From contig NC_065538.1 in NCBI RefSeq assembly GCF_932294415.1, positions 42,809,843 through 42,873,842 on the forward strand: a stretch of DNA of 64,000 bases. The letters are read 5' to 3'. The position numbers and the translations under genes were made by a program. Within the stretch, counting starts at the first letter, position 1. Each line of letters opens with the position of its first letter. The notes under the pieces were generated by a model. It was not told where the DNA came from. It worked only from the letters and a program-made list of their open reading frames with translations, and did no database searches. Positions 12,812 through 23,542 of the stretch are shown here, one piece after another. Source of the DNA: Quercus robur (taxonomy: Eukaryota; Streptophyta; Magnoliopsida; Fagales; Fagaceae).

Positions 12812-13963
12812 CAGGGGCGTAGCCAGGATTTTTCACTTGGGGGGGCCAAATCATGTATTTATAGGTTAGTCATAACTCATAACCAATAACCATATTTTAT
12901 TATTGAAATATAACTATAACTATGATGATAATGTGAGAAAAAAAATACTCTCTCTGCTCCACTTTTTTTGTCCAGTTTGAAAAGTCAAACTTTTTAAGGG
13001 AACATCATTTATTGTCTTGTCTACCTTTTAAAAATGTATAAGTTTCCAAAACTAACCTTAAAAAAAATTATCAAAAAATTGAATTAGTAAATTAATAGGG
13101 GTATAATAGGAACATTAGTAAATTAATGACTTTTATTTTTAGAAACATGACAATATTTTGGAAAATCTCAAAATGGAATAGAGGACAAAAAAAGTGGGAC
13201 GGAGGGAGTATATAACTATGAGGAAAACAAATTGGTGATATGAGAAAAAGATCAAATTTTGTGGAAAAAAATGATGATTGTGGTGATAATGATGAGAAAA
13301 ATAAATATACTAAATTTGAAGACCAAGAATGAAAAAGAAAAACACACCAATTCGAGCAATGCACATTGCATTTCACAATTGTAAACAATTTGTATTCTTA
13401 GAAAAAATAAAAAGAAAGGCACCTGGAGGCTAGGGTTTTATTTGGTTTTGGTAAAAGTGTGTGTTTTGTTTGGGTGTACACTTGAGAAACTAACTAAATA
13501 TTGGAATTTTAAATAGCTAAACGCGGTCATTGCTAGATTTTAAAGGGGAAAAACATAAAAACTAACACTGGACTAACATTTGTGACATTTTTTAAGGAAA
13601 GTCATAAGTTTTCATTATTCAAAAACAAAGCAAAACAATAGTAAAAAATGAGCATGAACTGTGAAGATGATGAACATCTATAACTAATTGGAACTCTAAA
13701 ACTAGGGTTCTTCTATCCAATAGTTTAGAAAACTCCAATTTTTTTGGCATGTAATGCAAGTAGGTGGACTACTTGGTTGTCTTTTCTTTTAGTATGATAT
13801 GATTTAAGCTAAGTTAAGAGTAATCTTGCCTCTATAAAAAAATTTGGAGGGGTCAATCATTACATTTTGTAGGGGCCCAATTTATTTTTATACAATACTA
13901 TAAGGGTTTCAAAAATTGCCCCCCCCCCCCCTCCCCCCAAGGCTATATGTCCCTCTGCCCCTG
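12812..13963. mobile_element. 1152-bp non-autonomous hAT element
   Basis: Starts CAGGGGCGTAGCCAGG and ends TCTGCCCCTG. It has near-perfect 8-bp flanks GCTCAAGC (12804-12811) and GCTCGAGC (13964-13971), the hAT target size. G-runs just inside both ends (GGGGGGGCC left, its C-rich counterpart right) are typical of this plant family. No transposase is visible. It hosts a Stowaway element. Confidence 0.8.
12948..13208. mobile_element. Stowaway-type MITE (Tc1/mariner), 261 bp
   Basis: Bounded by TA dinucleotides (12946-12947, 13209-13210). The right end read inward is CTCCCTCCGTCCCACTTTTT, the classic Stowaway end, and the left end is CTCTCTCTGCTCCACTTTTT. It is inserted inside the hAT element at 12812-13963. 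Confidence 0.85.
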
Positions 13964-14165
13964 GCTCGAGCTTGCTTTTGGCTCGAGCTTGCTTTGCCAC
14001 TTGCCAAGCCTCCACAACTGTGGCTCACCTTGAGCTCACCCTCTTCCTCCCTCGGATTCCTCTATCTAAAAATCTCATCTCTTTTCCAAATCGTAAACCC
14101 AATTTGACCACCATAACCACCACCTTATTTTCTTTTATTTTTCTGCTTAAGGTGCCTTATTTTCT

Positions 14166-14395
14166 TTTATTTTTATGCTCAAAGCTCCCTCCTTTTTTTC
14201 TTGTCCATGGGTTTGGTATTTGGTTTGAGATTTGAGAAGTAGGTATGATTGTGGTGGTGTCTGTATGTTTTGGTTTGGCCTTTATTTTTCTGCTCAAAGC
14301 TCCCTCCTTTTTTTCTTGTCCTTGGGTTTGGTATTTGGTTTGAGATTTGAGAAGCGAGTATGATTGTGGTGGTGTCTGTATGTTTTGGTTTGGCC
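14166..14395 (+). repeat. 115-bp tandem duplication
   Basis: Units 14166-14280 and 14281-14395 differ at only a few bases. Each runs from TTTATTTTTMTGCTCAAAGC to GTATGTTTTGGTTTGGCC. It lies in the outer part of the PIF/Harbinger-like nest. Confidence 0.85.
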
Positions 14396-15171
14396 ATGAG
14401 TTTGGGGTTTGTACTGGTTATGTATGTATATTGGGTATTGGGTTTGGGTTTGAATCGGTGGCTTTGGTGGTGGGTGGTGTGATTAGGTTGCTTGGCAATG
14501 GTGGTAGGTCAGTGTATTGGGTTGTTCAGCAATGGCTGTGGGTGGCTAAGAGATAGATGGGAAAAGACTTTTTTTTTTTTTTTTAAGAAAAGTGAAGAGA
14601 CTGAAATTAGAGGGAGGAGACATAGACCCTTTTTTTAATATTATTTTATTGTGTGGTTAATATTATTTTAATGGGTTAGATGTAAAAAATAAAAATTGTG
14701 ATGTAAGGTGTATTGTAAAGTGTGTTGGTATAATAGATAAAGTAACTTTTTAGATGGTAAAATAAATACTAGTATGCATCCCCGGATGCTAGTGCTCTTA
14801 AGCTTAGGTTCCGTGAGAGAGTTTTATAATACTCAAAAACTCTTTTTGCAAAAGAAATAAAATTTAGGCTAAATTACAAAATATACACTTTAACTTTGCT
14901 CAAAATTCATTTCAATCCCATAATTTTAGTTTTAATCATTTCAATTCTTTAACTTTACTAGTTATTTCAACGTAGTATGTTAGCCGGAGTCATCTCAATA
15001 TCAAACAAACCCCCAATGCCCGCCAAAAGGATACCTCCTGTAAACCCGACCCTTTGTAAAAAAAGGAGAGCCCCTTTGCAAGGATTAGGGATTCTATTTT
15101 AATGAAAAGGGGGTTAAAATCTAAACCCATGATGAGACAAAAAAAAAAAAGAAAAAAAAAAAAGATCAGAA

Positions 15172-15246
15172 TCAAGATGATAGGATTCGAACCTATGACC
15201 CTCTATACCCAAAACAGATGCACTGACCAGACTGCGCTACACCTCG
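15172..15246 (-). tRNA. trnP: tRNA-Pro(UGG) of mitochondrial type, nuclear pseudo-copy
   Basis: Starts CGAGGTGTAGCGCAG and ends TTCGAATCCTATCATCTTGA. The acceptor stem CGAGGTG pairs with CATCTTG through one G-T pair. The anticodon loop TTTGGGT gives TGG, and the anticodon stem TCTGT/ATAGA has a G-T pair. No encoded CCA. It is a relic within the mitochondrial insert and not expected to be transcribed by nuclear Pol III; the B box region itself is intact. Confidence 0.85.
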
Positions 15247-15463
15247 TCTCAGCCCCCGGAGCATATAGATCCACCTGATTGATGAACACTTTCATCGAAC
15301 TTGCCCATCCTTTTAGGCACACAGACGCGAGAACCAATCCGAGTAATCCACCGCTTTTTTTAGAAAATTTGCCTCCAGCAAGATAGGGGTGACCCTCAGT
15401 CTTCCTCTCACTTCCTAATCCTAAAAGCTCACTCCCAGCTACCTGTCCTTTGGACCCTTCGCC

Positions 15464-15537
15464 CACTTAGAAGTGGATTCAAATCACTGACACAAGGATT
15501 TTCAGTCCTTTGCTCTAACCAACTAAGCTACCTGAAC
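15464..15537 (-). tRNA. trnF: tRNA-Phe(GAA) of mitochondrial type, nuclear pseudo-copy
   Basis: Starts GTTCAGGTAGCTTAGTTGG, has anticodon arm GGACTGAAAATCC (anticodon GAA) and ends CCACTTCTAAGTG. The T-loop reads TTTGAAT instead of TTCGAAT and the T-stem has AGTGA opposite CCACT. The C4-A69 mismatch that plant mitochondria correct by RNA editing is present unedited, so transfer was at DNA level. Confidence 0.85.
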
Positions 15538-15741
15538 CTTCCATTGAAAGTTCACTGTTAATCACCAAACAACTGAGGCTATTTTGGTATTTTTAAGCTT
15601 CTTGATTTTTTTTTTTTAAATCCGAAAAAAACTAATAAAAAATATTTTAAAAAATTCTCACTCTCCCTTTCTCTAATCTGATCTCTCTCCCCAGCCTCCA
15701 TCGCAAGTCACTCGGTCCTTTAACTTTTCGCTCTACAAGTT

Positions 15742-15828
15742 CAACCAATTGCACAATCAAATCTCGAAAGGTACGATGAGGAGGTTGATGTCAAGGCTGA
15801 TGATTTCATCAATAGGTTTACGCAACAG
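15742..15828 (+). pseudogene. captured fragment of a DUF761 (cotton-fibre-protein-type) gene
   Basis: One frame reads ERYDEEVDVKADDFINRF followed by TQQ and a stop three codons later. The pattern E-V-D-x-K-A-[DE]-[DE]-F-I-x-[RK]-F is the conserved C-terminal motif of plant DUF761 proteins. Only the motif survives; the sequence upstream (QPIAQSNL) stays open but is not otherwise recognisable. It lies between long TIRs with mitochondrial sequence, so it looks transduplicated rather than a gene in place. Confidence 0.55.
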
Positions 15829-16582
15829 TATTTCTTCTACTAATGTACTGCACTCTTTGCTTGTCTACGTGTCCACTGGAGATCAATCCTTTAAATCAGC
15901 CAGAACAAGCTCTGTATTTCTTCTACTATGCGGACTGTGTTAGACTTAGATCATAGATAAGGTCCTCTACCTCTAGACTGGAGAGTTTTTATTACATTGG
16001 AAGAATCTTACTAATTATTTTGATAAAAAAATTTAGGCCCTATTTGGTACACTATTTTAAACACATGTTTTCTATTTTTAAATAATATTACATATTTTTT
16101 TACATATTTTTTCACCCACACGTAATTCCAAAAAAACTAAAAATTGTTATTTAAACACACGTACCAAACGAGCCATTAGTTTGCTGCATGAAGTTAGTTT
16201 GCTAGATGTCTTTTTTTTTTTTTTTTAGAAAATACTTTTTTATTAATTATTTGGAGTTTTAATTTTCTAAAATTAAGGAGACGTCTGGTAACTTTATTCT
16301 AGTAACGTTGTTTGTATTTTTTAAAATTACATGTGGTGAAAAAGTTGTGAAAATACATATAATGTTGTTTAAAAACTAAAAACATGTATCAAATGAGCCC
16401 TAAAAAGGCCAAAATGCATTTTCTTGTATTTTAGGTAACTAACGGTGCATTTTTAATAGAAGGATTATATTGAATAACGGTTAAAGTTAGAGGACTAAAA
16501 TAATTGAAACAAAAGTTACAAAACTTAATCAAATTTTGGGCAAAGTTATAAGGTTTAATTTGTAATTTAGCCTAAAATTTAT

Positions 16583-18680
16583 TTGACAAATTCTAGTATA
16601 GTTTGTAGAGCACCTGCACCAAACCATATATAATAGAAAAATGTGTAAAATTTACACATTTAAGTCCCAAAACTACCCATATTAGTTCATTTATAAATGT
16701 GTATATTTACACATTTGTAACCGTAACCATGTATTTACATGTTTACTTGAGCTATGTATTCTATTGTTTTATTAATTTTACAATTCTGCTCCTTTTTTTC
16801 TCTCTCCTCCCCTCTGTAAAACGATCATAGACTTCTCTTCTCCCTCATCTTCTTTTTCCTTTGTTACACACAAACACACTCACAAAGACAATCCAACACA
16901 AACACACCTACACAAACAAACCAACAAAGAGAGAGAGAGAGAGAGAGAGAACTGTTGTGAGGTTGTTGAAAGTATTCTAATTTAAAAAATTTAAGGCCGA
17001 TTTTGAAAACCTCAAAGATCAGCCTTTTCTCCAAAAATTGTGAAATATTGGAACTATTCATGCTTTTTTTTTTTTTTAGACACCTTATATCCATAATCAA
17101 ATAGTAGTAATAACTAGGGTTCTTCCATTGGTATCTTAAGCTTGATTTGAATCTTGCCTATACGAAAAGAAAATTTTTGGTATCTTGACCTAAAGAGGGG
17201 CAAAATGGTCATTTAGCCATTTTCTTGAAATGTGTATCCAAACAACCCTAGGTTTGAAAAAATAAAATCGAGTTCTGCTTGCATGTTTACTTTACTAAAG
17301 TCGAGTTTGATGCAACTTTTACTACTATGGCAATGGCTAATGTGGCATTTTTTAATTAAAATTGTCTAGTGGAACTCAACTTTCTTAAAGTCAAGTTCTG
17401 TGAAAAAAAAGTTTTTTGTGGACTTGATTTTATGGAAATCGAGTTCCCATGAAATAAAGTTTAAGAAAGAAAACTCTCCTCTTTTCTCTCAATTTATGTT
17501 TCTAACTCTCTCTCCTCCCTATTCTCAGACTCTTCACTATTCCCATCTCTCTTCTCAGTTCTCATTCACCCCTCTCAAAATTCCTTACTCTCCAGTGATC
17601 TACCAACTCTCTTCACAACTACAAAATCCCTCTCGCTCTTGCCTAATACTCTCTCAATATCCCTAACATACTCTCCATCTGATCTCTCTCTGATGGTCTC
17701 ATCCCTTTCTCCTCCTCTCTCAGTTTTTCATAATTTGAAATTGATCTCTCAAACCTTAAGCTATAGTCTAAAACCCTAAGCTACAATTTGAAACCCTAAG
17801 GTATGGTCTTTATTTATCTGTTAATTTTTGTACTTATTACTTTTATTTCTAACTTTGAAGTGTTGTTCGTAAAATTGGTTGGTGGGTTTAGCACCCAAAA
17901 CATCAAACTCAAAATAAGAAACAAAATTACACGTGAATTTTGGGTTTGTCAATGATTATTTCTTGGATTAAGTTTTGTTCTTGTATTAGATGGGGTGATT
18001 TAGGGACAAAAACAATATAATTTGTTATTTTTAAAATTCTTTTGTATTCTGTGATTTTGAAAATTGAGTTCTAAAGTATTGTTGTTCCTAAGAACATAAA
18101 TTAATAAATAAATTAAACTTCATAATCTTCAAACAATCATTTGAATAATAAAAATTCACATAAATTAGATTTCACCATAAAATTAGATAATAAGTTGAGA
18201 GATATTACCTTGATGGTACCTTAAAATAATCTCATAACATGATAAACAAAATTACAATCAATTCATGTATAATTTAAGTGCTAGAGTTGAGGCGTGGACC
18301 ATGTCGCTCTATTGAGATGATACACGCTGTCTATGGGATTTTCGGTATGGTAGACTAACAACATTGTGTGCCGCCCCTACAAATACAATAGCCCAGCTAC
18401 CTTGTTGATTATACTTACAAGCCTACACCATTTGTAGTATAAGAAGCTCTTAAAATAGTACTTTCCAAACCTAGAATATAATAGAGTGGGGATATGTATT
18501 TTTCATCGAAAAGAAGGAGAAAATATAATGCAAATATTTATTTTTTTGAGTAAATAATGCAAATATTTGATGGTGTATGTAATAGTGAGAAGATAAAAAA
18601 ATAAAATAAAAACCATATTTCCTCTTACTATATCCATATTTTGTCTGCACATATTGGTCTTATATAATCCTACAATATAG
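16583..18680. other. intergenic, AT-rich, with an orphan leader-like stretch
   Basis: No gene seen. It contains an AAATGTGTAAAATTTACACA palindrome near 16640, a (GA)n run at about 16927-16951 and a CT-rich tract at 17480-17710 followed by three AAACCYTAAG-type motifs (17753-17803). The stretch 18280-18480 is GC-richer and may be an old repeat fragment. Confidence 0.5.
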
Positions 18681-20739
18681 TGTGGTGGGCCTTTTTGCAA
18701 CTGCAGGCTGGGCTGTCTCCTACCACGCTAAGGCCCAAAGGTTCTGGGTAAGAGAGTCAAGACCAGCTTGGCTGCAACACACCCTAAACCAACTTGTGCG
18801 CAAATTGAGGCCCCTTTGTCAAAACTTCGGTGACATGCCCACGGCAGAGGAAACTATTAGAAAAGGGTTATGGCAGGCAGATATATTATAGCAACAATAA
18901 AAGGAAGTATGCTTACTGCCAGCCGGAGAGCAAAAAATATTGAATGAAATAAAAGGTAAAGCAATGCAGCAATATAAATGCAATATAAATAAGATAATAA
19001 TAATAATAGGGAAATAACACCAATGCTTAATCAATAAAACGAAAGAAGAAATGGTTAGTCTGCTGTGCTTGGTTGTTTTACGGAGTTAAGTCCAAGAAGG
19101 GAACCACTTCTTCAATGTGGGTAACCTCACAGGGAGATCCTACCGTGGAAATTACCCACTTTGAGGGAATGGGCCTAAATGACTTATGCTCAAATTCCTT
19201 AATAAAGGGTAGGCTTTTAGAAGGAGAGAAGGGATTAGCCTATTGGTGCATATCTGCTATCACACTCTTGCCTACTCTTTGTTGTTTCTTTCTAACTCCT
19301 TTTTCTTTTTAATTTTTCTACTCTATTTTTCTCTCTTTTTCTTGTTCCCTTGTGGGGGTTGTTATGTTCACTCTTTTTCCTCTCCTCTTGTTCTGTTTAA
19401 CTTGTTATTCCTATACACGGCAGAAGGCTCTTTTATACTGCTTGCCGTGAAGGGGTTTTTACTGTTTTACCCCTTAATTGCTTTTGTCTGGGTGTAGGTG
19501 TCCTTCCAGACCACCCACTAGTCTTTTCAGCTACTCAGCCACCACCACTTACCTATGCTGGCTGTGCCACATCCCATTACCAGACAAAGAGTCTTATTTT
19601 GTTTGCTTGCTCACTGTGGCATTTCCATCTGGATAAGGGTCGGCATTCTCTCTCACTATCTCTCATGGCATGCACCTAGTGATTCCAGCTCATCTTTCCC
19701 TCTTTTGGGTGGTATGTCATCCTAGTAAGACATTTCCCCCAAAAAAGTTTGAGCGGGAATCCTAGAATAGGCTTTCCCTTTCTCCTCACCACCAAACCAT
19801 ACCCTTTCTTACTTCTGACCCATGGCCCACCACTTCCTGTATTGGCTGGGTACAGCTTGGTGGTGCCTGAGCCTTGTGCGTGCTCTACTTCCATATGTGT
19901 CCATGGCTTGTCTGTTACTCATGTATTTGCCATGACTTGAAGGATTGTCTATACATTCTACTGCTCATTCTTGACCTTTTGTGGCGTGAATGGTTCTCTA
20001 AGCCTTCGTTCTTTACATCTCACTTCCTTCCTGGGCTGGGCCTTGCTTAATTGTGGCTTATTCCTTTTCCAATCCATTCTTTGCCTCTCTGCTAGCAATT
20101 CTGCCGTGTCATTCTGTCATTCTTGTTGTGCTATTGTATGACTCATGCTTGCTGGTCTCCTTTTAGGCCTACTGTATACTTTCCCTTTACTTAATTCCCA
20201 TGGCCCAGTATTACCATTGGGCTAGTATTCATACTACTTTGGGCTTCCTTGACCCATTCTGTTGCTTCTGGGCTTCCTTGGCCCATCTCATCCTTTTGGG
20301 CATCCTCGGCCCATTTCCTTTCCTCGGGCATCCTCGGCTCGTTTCCTTTTCTTGGGCATCATTGGCCCATTTTATTCCCATGGGCCTTTGCTAAGTCTCT
20401 ATGGCTTCCCCGATCCAAATTACCATATCCTTTACTTTTGGGGTTCATGGGCTTTCCATCAACCCCTTACTCACTTAATTCATTACTTTGGGCCTCTTTG
20501 GCCCATTCTCGCTTGCTTTCTATTTCATATAATGCTCATGGGTTTACTACTTCTTTTCTCTGGGCTCCTTTAGACCCACTTGTTTTCTTTGAGGCCCATT
20601 TATTATTTTCTAAGCCTATGATCCATTATTTCTGTCATTCAGGCTTAATGGTTTTCTTCCCAATTTACTAACTCTTTTTCTCCCATATTGTTGGGCTTCT
20701 TCCTACTATTGGGCCTCTCTGCCAAAGTGGGCATCAACA
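18681..20739. mobile_element. solo LTR, 2059 bp, 5-bp target duplication TATAG
   Basis: Begins TGTGGTGGGCC and ends GGGCATCAACA, flanked by TATAG at 18676-18680 and 20740-20744. TG...CA ends with a 5-bp duplication and no coding or partner LTR define a solo LTR. The interior carries repeated GGGC/GGCCCA blocks at about 20220-20470. A second member of the family is at 58394-60133. Confidence 0.88.
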
Positions 20740-20804
20740 TATAGATCATGTTTTTTTTTTTTTCTTTTTTTTTCTTTTTTTTTTTAAACGTAGCAATACT
20801 TCAT

Positions 20805-21290
20805 TCATTGAAACTGAAGAGAGTCAAAATACAATGCCTCCAAGGCTGGTGGTGGAGAGTCCTCCAACCAGAATACATCATCAACTATAATTTTCGCATA
20901 ACGCGCTAGAGAATGAGCTACACAATTTGCATCCCTTTTCACCAATTTCACTTCTGCCCAATGTAAACCAGCAACCAAACATTGTATATCAACAATGATA
21001 TGGCCTAGCCAAGACAAGTTTGTATCACTGGACATTAATGAATTCAGCACCTGTGCACTATCTCCTTCAATCACCAATTCAAAAAATCCAATATCAATGG
21101 AAAATTCTAGAGCTCTGCGGCATGCAAGGACTTTAGCTTCCGTGCTATCTTGTACCTGAGGACCCTTGGTAGAAATTGCTCCCATTACTTCACCGTTTTC
21201 ATTGCAAATGATAGCTCCTATACCTGAACACTTAAGGTCCAAGAAAATGGCTGCATCAAAGTTAAGTTTGAACTTTGAATTTGGTGGTGG
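20805..21290 (-). pseudogene. LINE RNase H domain
   Basis: C-terminal RNase H of the LINE polyprotein. The catalytic set looks preserved: D in NFDAAIFLD, E in STEAKVLACRRAL and D in IEGDSAQVL. A later histidine motif is NCVAHSLARYA. It is open for over 140 residues but cut off from the rest of the polyprotein by upstream stops. Confidence 0.85.
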
Positions 21291-21665
21291 GCACCATCTG
21301 CTCTCTGTGCTGGTTCTATGGACTATAGTTAGCTGCTCTTGAGCTTGCTGAAATTCTGCCAGGAGATCAGATGCTTGTTTATTTAGTTGGGTTGGTGCCT
21401 GAAGCTTTCCCCCATGGATAATCTTGTTCTGTTGGGTCCATATGAGCTAGGCTTAGACTAGGAATAGCTCAAAGTCTTCCCTTGACAAACGGTCCTATAA
21501 CTTTTCAAACAATTGCATTGAATCCCGTTGACCCCCAACATGTTTTTGTAACCTCACTGAGCTGCTTGCCCATACATCTCTTGCCACTCCACACTCCTAT
21601 AAAGCATGAACCCCTATTTCCGAAGCAATCTTGCAAAGTTCACAGGTATCATCCACCATAATTCG

Positions 21666-22340
21666 TCAATGGACTAAATTTTCCCTCGTAGGAAGGATGT
21701 TTTGGCACGCCCTCCAGCCAAAGACTTTGATTTTATTAGGCACCTTAAGCTTCCATAACTTTGCCCAAACTTTAGTTCCACTGTGCCCTCTTGAACTTTC
21801 TGCCCAATCCGCCTCCCTAAGCATTTGTGTTGCCATATAATATCCTAATTTCACAAAATATATTCCCCTTGTTGTGTGAAGCCACATTACCGAATCCACT
21901 ACTTGTCTTCTACTTAGTGGTATCCGCAATATTGCCTCTACATCCTCTCTATGAAACTTTGTCATGATAAGCTCTCTATTCTAGCACCTTAATTCGGGGT
22001 CCATGAGTTCAGAAACTCTCCATTCCCATTTTTCCTCAACAGGGTGGACTAGGATTTTCTTTGTGGGGTGGTTAGGGATCCAACTATCCGACATGAGCCG
22101 TACGGATGTCCCATCTCCCACCCTCCAATAGCATCCATTTTTTAAAACTGGTTGAGCAGCAATAATACTCTTCCAAATAAATGAGCTATTCAGTGAATCA
22201 ACTGTTTCCAGGAAATTGCATCGTGGGAAATATCGAGCTTTAAGGCACTTGAACACTAAAGATCCTTGGTTTTGCAATAATCTCCATCCCTGTTTAGCTA
22301 GCATGGCAAGATTGAAGGCCTTCAAGTCTCGTAATCCCAT
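21666..22340 (-). pseudogene. LINE C-terminal region with zf-RVT
   Basis: Two open pieces (21981-22340 and 21666-21965). The first holds GLRDLKAFNLAMLAKQGWRL and SFIWKSI, the second VWAKLWKLKVPNKIKVFGWR, which are hallmark blocks before and within the zf-RVT domain of plant L1 elements. The pieces are separated by an in-frame stop. Confidence 0.8.
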
Positions 22341-22409
22341 TCCTCCAACTTTCTTAGCTTGAGTTAAGATACTCCACCTTTGCCAATTGATTTTCCTCTC
22401 CCTATCAAC

Positions 22410-23542
22410 TTAACCCCACCAGAAGTTCGCACACATTGCGTTAAGATCATCACAAAGCTTTGTTGGCAATTGGAAGACACCCATTATGTATGTGGGGATA
22501 GATTGTGCTACGGCCTTAATCAACACCTCTTTCCTGGCCTTGGACAACAATTTGCCTTTCCAACCCAGCAACTTTTTCCACACTCTATCTTTAAGATAGG
22601 CAAAAGTTTGGTACTTTGCCCTTCCAACCAATGTCGGTAGCCCCAGGTAAGTTTCAAACTTTGCTACTTCCTTTACAGCCAACTTCACCTTTATCCAATC
22701 TCGCATCCCCTCTGGAGTGTTGTTACTGAAAAATACTGAGGACTTCTCCATATTATTACACTGACCCGAGGCATCTACATAAGTTTGTAGAATTCCATTT
22801 ATCACCTGGACTTCCTTTTGAGAGGCTTTGTAGAACAACAATGAATCATCAACGAAAAGCAAGTGAGATATTGTTAGCGCTCTTCTACAAATAGAAACAC
22901 CATGAATCCTCCCCGCCGACTCAGCTTTTGCTAATAAGGATGTGAACCCTTCTGCACACAATAGAAATAAGGTGATAGAGGGTCTCCTTGATAGAGCACT
23001 CGAGATGGGGTAATATTTCCAAAGGGTTTACCATTAATATGTATAGAAAAGGATGGTGAAGAAACATAGGCCATCACCAGCTTGATCCAATGCCCAGGAA
23101 AGCCCAATTTAGTCATAATGCCACAAAGGAAAGCCCATTCTACCCTATCATAGGCCTTGCTAACATCTAATTTCAAGGCAAAAGAGCCGGTATTTCCTTT
23201 CTTTCTACTATGCATAGTATGTAAGGTCTCATAAGATAATAAAACATTATCTGTGATGAGTCTTCCAGGTACGAAAGCACTTTGTGTAGATGATATGATT
23301 TGTGGCAAAATATGTATTAGTCTATTTGCTAAGACTTTAGAGATGATTTTATATATCACATTACAAAGGCTAATAGGGCGAAAATCAGACATTTTTTCAG
23401 GGCTTTTAACTTTCGAAATGAGAACAATATTAGTAGAATTTATTCTAGGTACCATGTGACCAGACTCAAGAAAATCCAACATAGCATCTATTACATTATT
23501 ACCAACAATAAGCCAATACTTTTGGAAAAAGAGAGCATTCAT
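22410..23542 (-). pseudogene. LINE reverse transcriptase
   Basis: Two overlapping open pieces. 22931-23542 carries MSDFRPISLCNVIYKIISK, AFVPGRLITDN and KLDVSKAYDRVEWAFL. 22410-22961 carries the catalytic FVDDSLLFYK (FVDD at about 22845-22856). A frameshift near 22950, just after the QGDPLSPY block, splits the domain, so no intact enzyme can be made. Confidence 0.88.

Larger units (their letters stand above)
10139..14797. mobile_element. nest of PIF/Harbinger-like elements (TTA target)
   Basis: A 4659-bp insertion in duplicated copy B, bounded by TTA on both sides (10136-10138 and 14798-14800). Copy A shows a single TTA at the same place. The outer ends read GAGCACTAGCATTGG and, inverted, GAGCACTAGCATCCGGGG. 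Similar ends recur inside as plus-oriented motifs at 10267, 10326, 10465 and 10862, and minus-oriented motifs ending at 10858, 12074, 12331 and 12648, each next to TTA or TAA. Three-base TWA targets fit PIF/Harbinger. No transposase gene is seen, so all are non-autonomous. Confidence 0.7.
15000..15540 (-). other. nuclear copy of mitochondrial DNA (trnF-trnP cluster)
   Basis: Two recognisable plant-mitochondrial tRNA genes in the same order and strand as the mitochondrial trnF-trnP cluster, with intervening GC-richer sequence unlike the nuclear surroundings. The tRNAs bear several C-to-T or G-to-A changes relative to what base-pairing requires, as expected after nuclear methylation decay. The edges are approximate. 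The stretch 15000-15130 also looks organellar but was not identified. Confidence 0.75.
14859..16582. mobile_element. long-TIR element carrying captured organelle and host sequence
   Basis: Inverted ends of about 120 bp: the left begins AATTTAGGCTAAATTACAAA, and the right, inverted, reads TTTTAGGCTAAATTACAAAT followed by the same order of AACTTTG, TTTCAAT and TTTAACTTT blocks. Long AT-rich TIRs suggest a Mutator-like element. No clean 9-bp duplication could be fixed, but copy A (near 8805, TTTTTGCAAAATTCTAG) shows the unoccupied site. The interior holds mitochondrial trnP and trnF sequence (15172-15537) and a fragment of a DUF761-type gene (15742-15828). Confidence 0.6.

Noticed and set aside
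15172..15537. Functional nuclear tRNA genes
   Set aside because: Both are of mitochondrial type, lie in mitochondrial order and bear stem and T-loop changes, so they are relics.
20249..20671. Open frames of 103-140 codons
   Set aside because: They lie wholly within the C/T- and GGGCC-rich solo LTR. The pattern reflects repeat composition, with several overlapping frames open at once.
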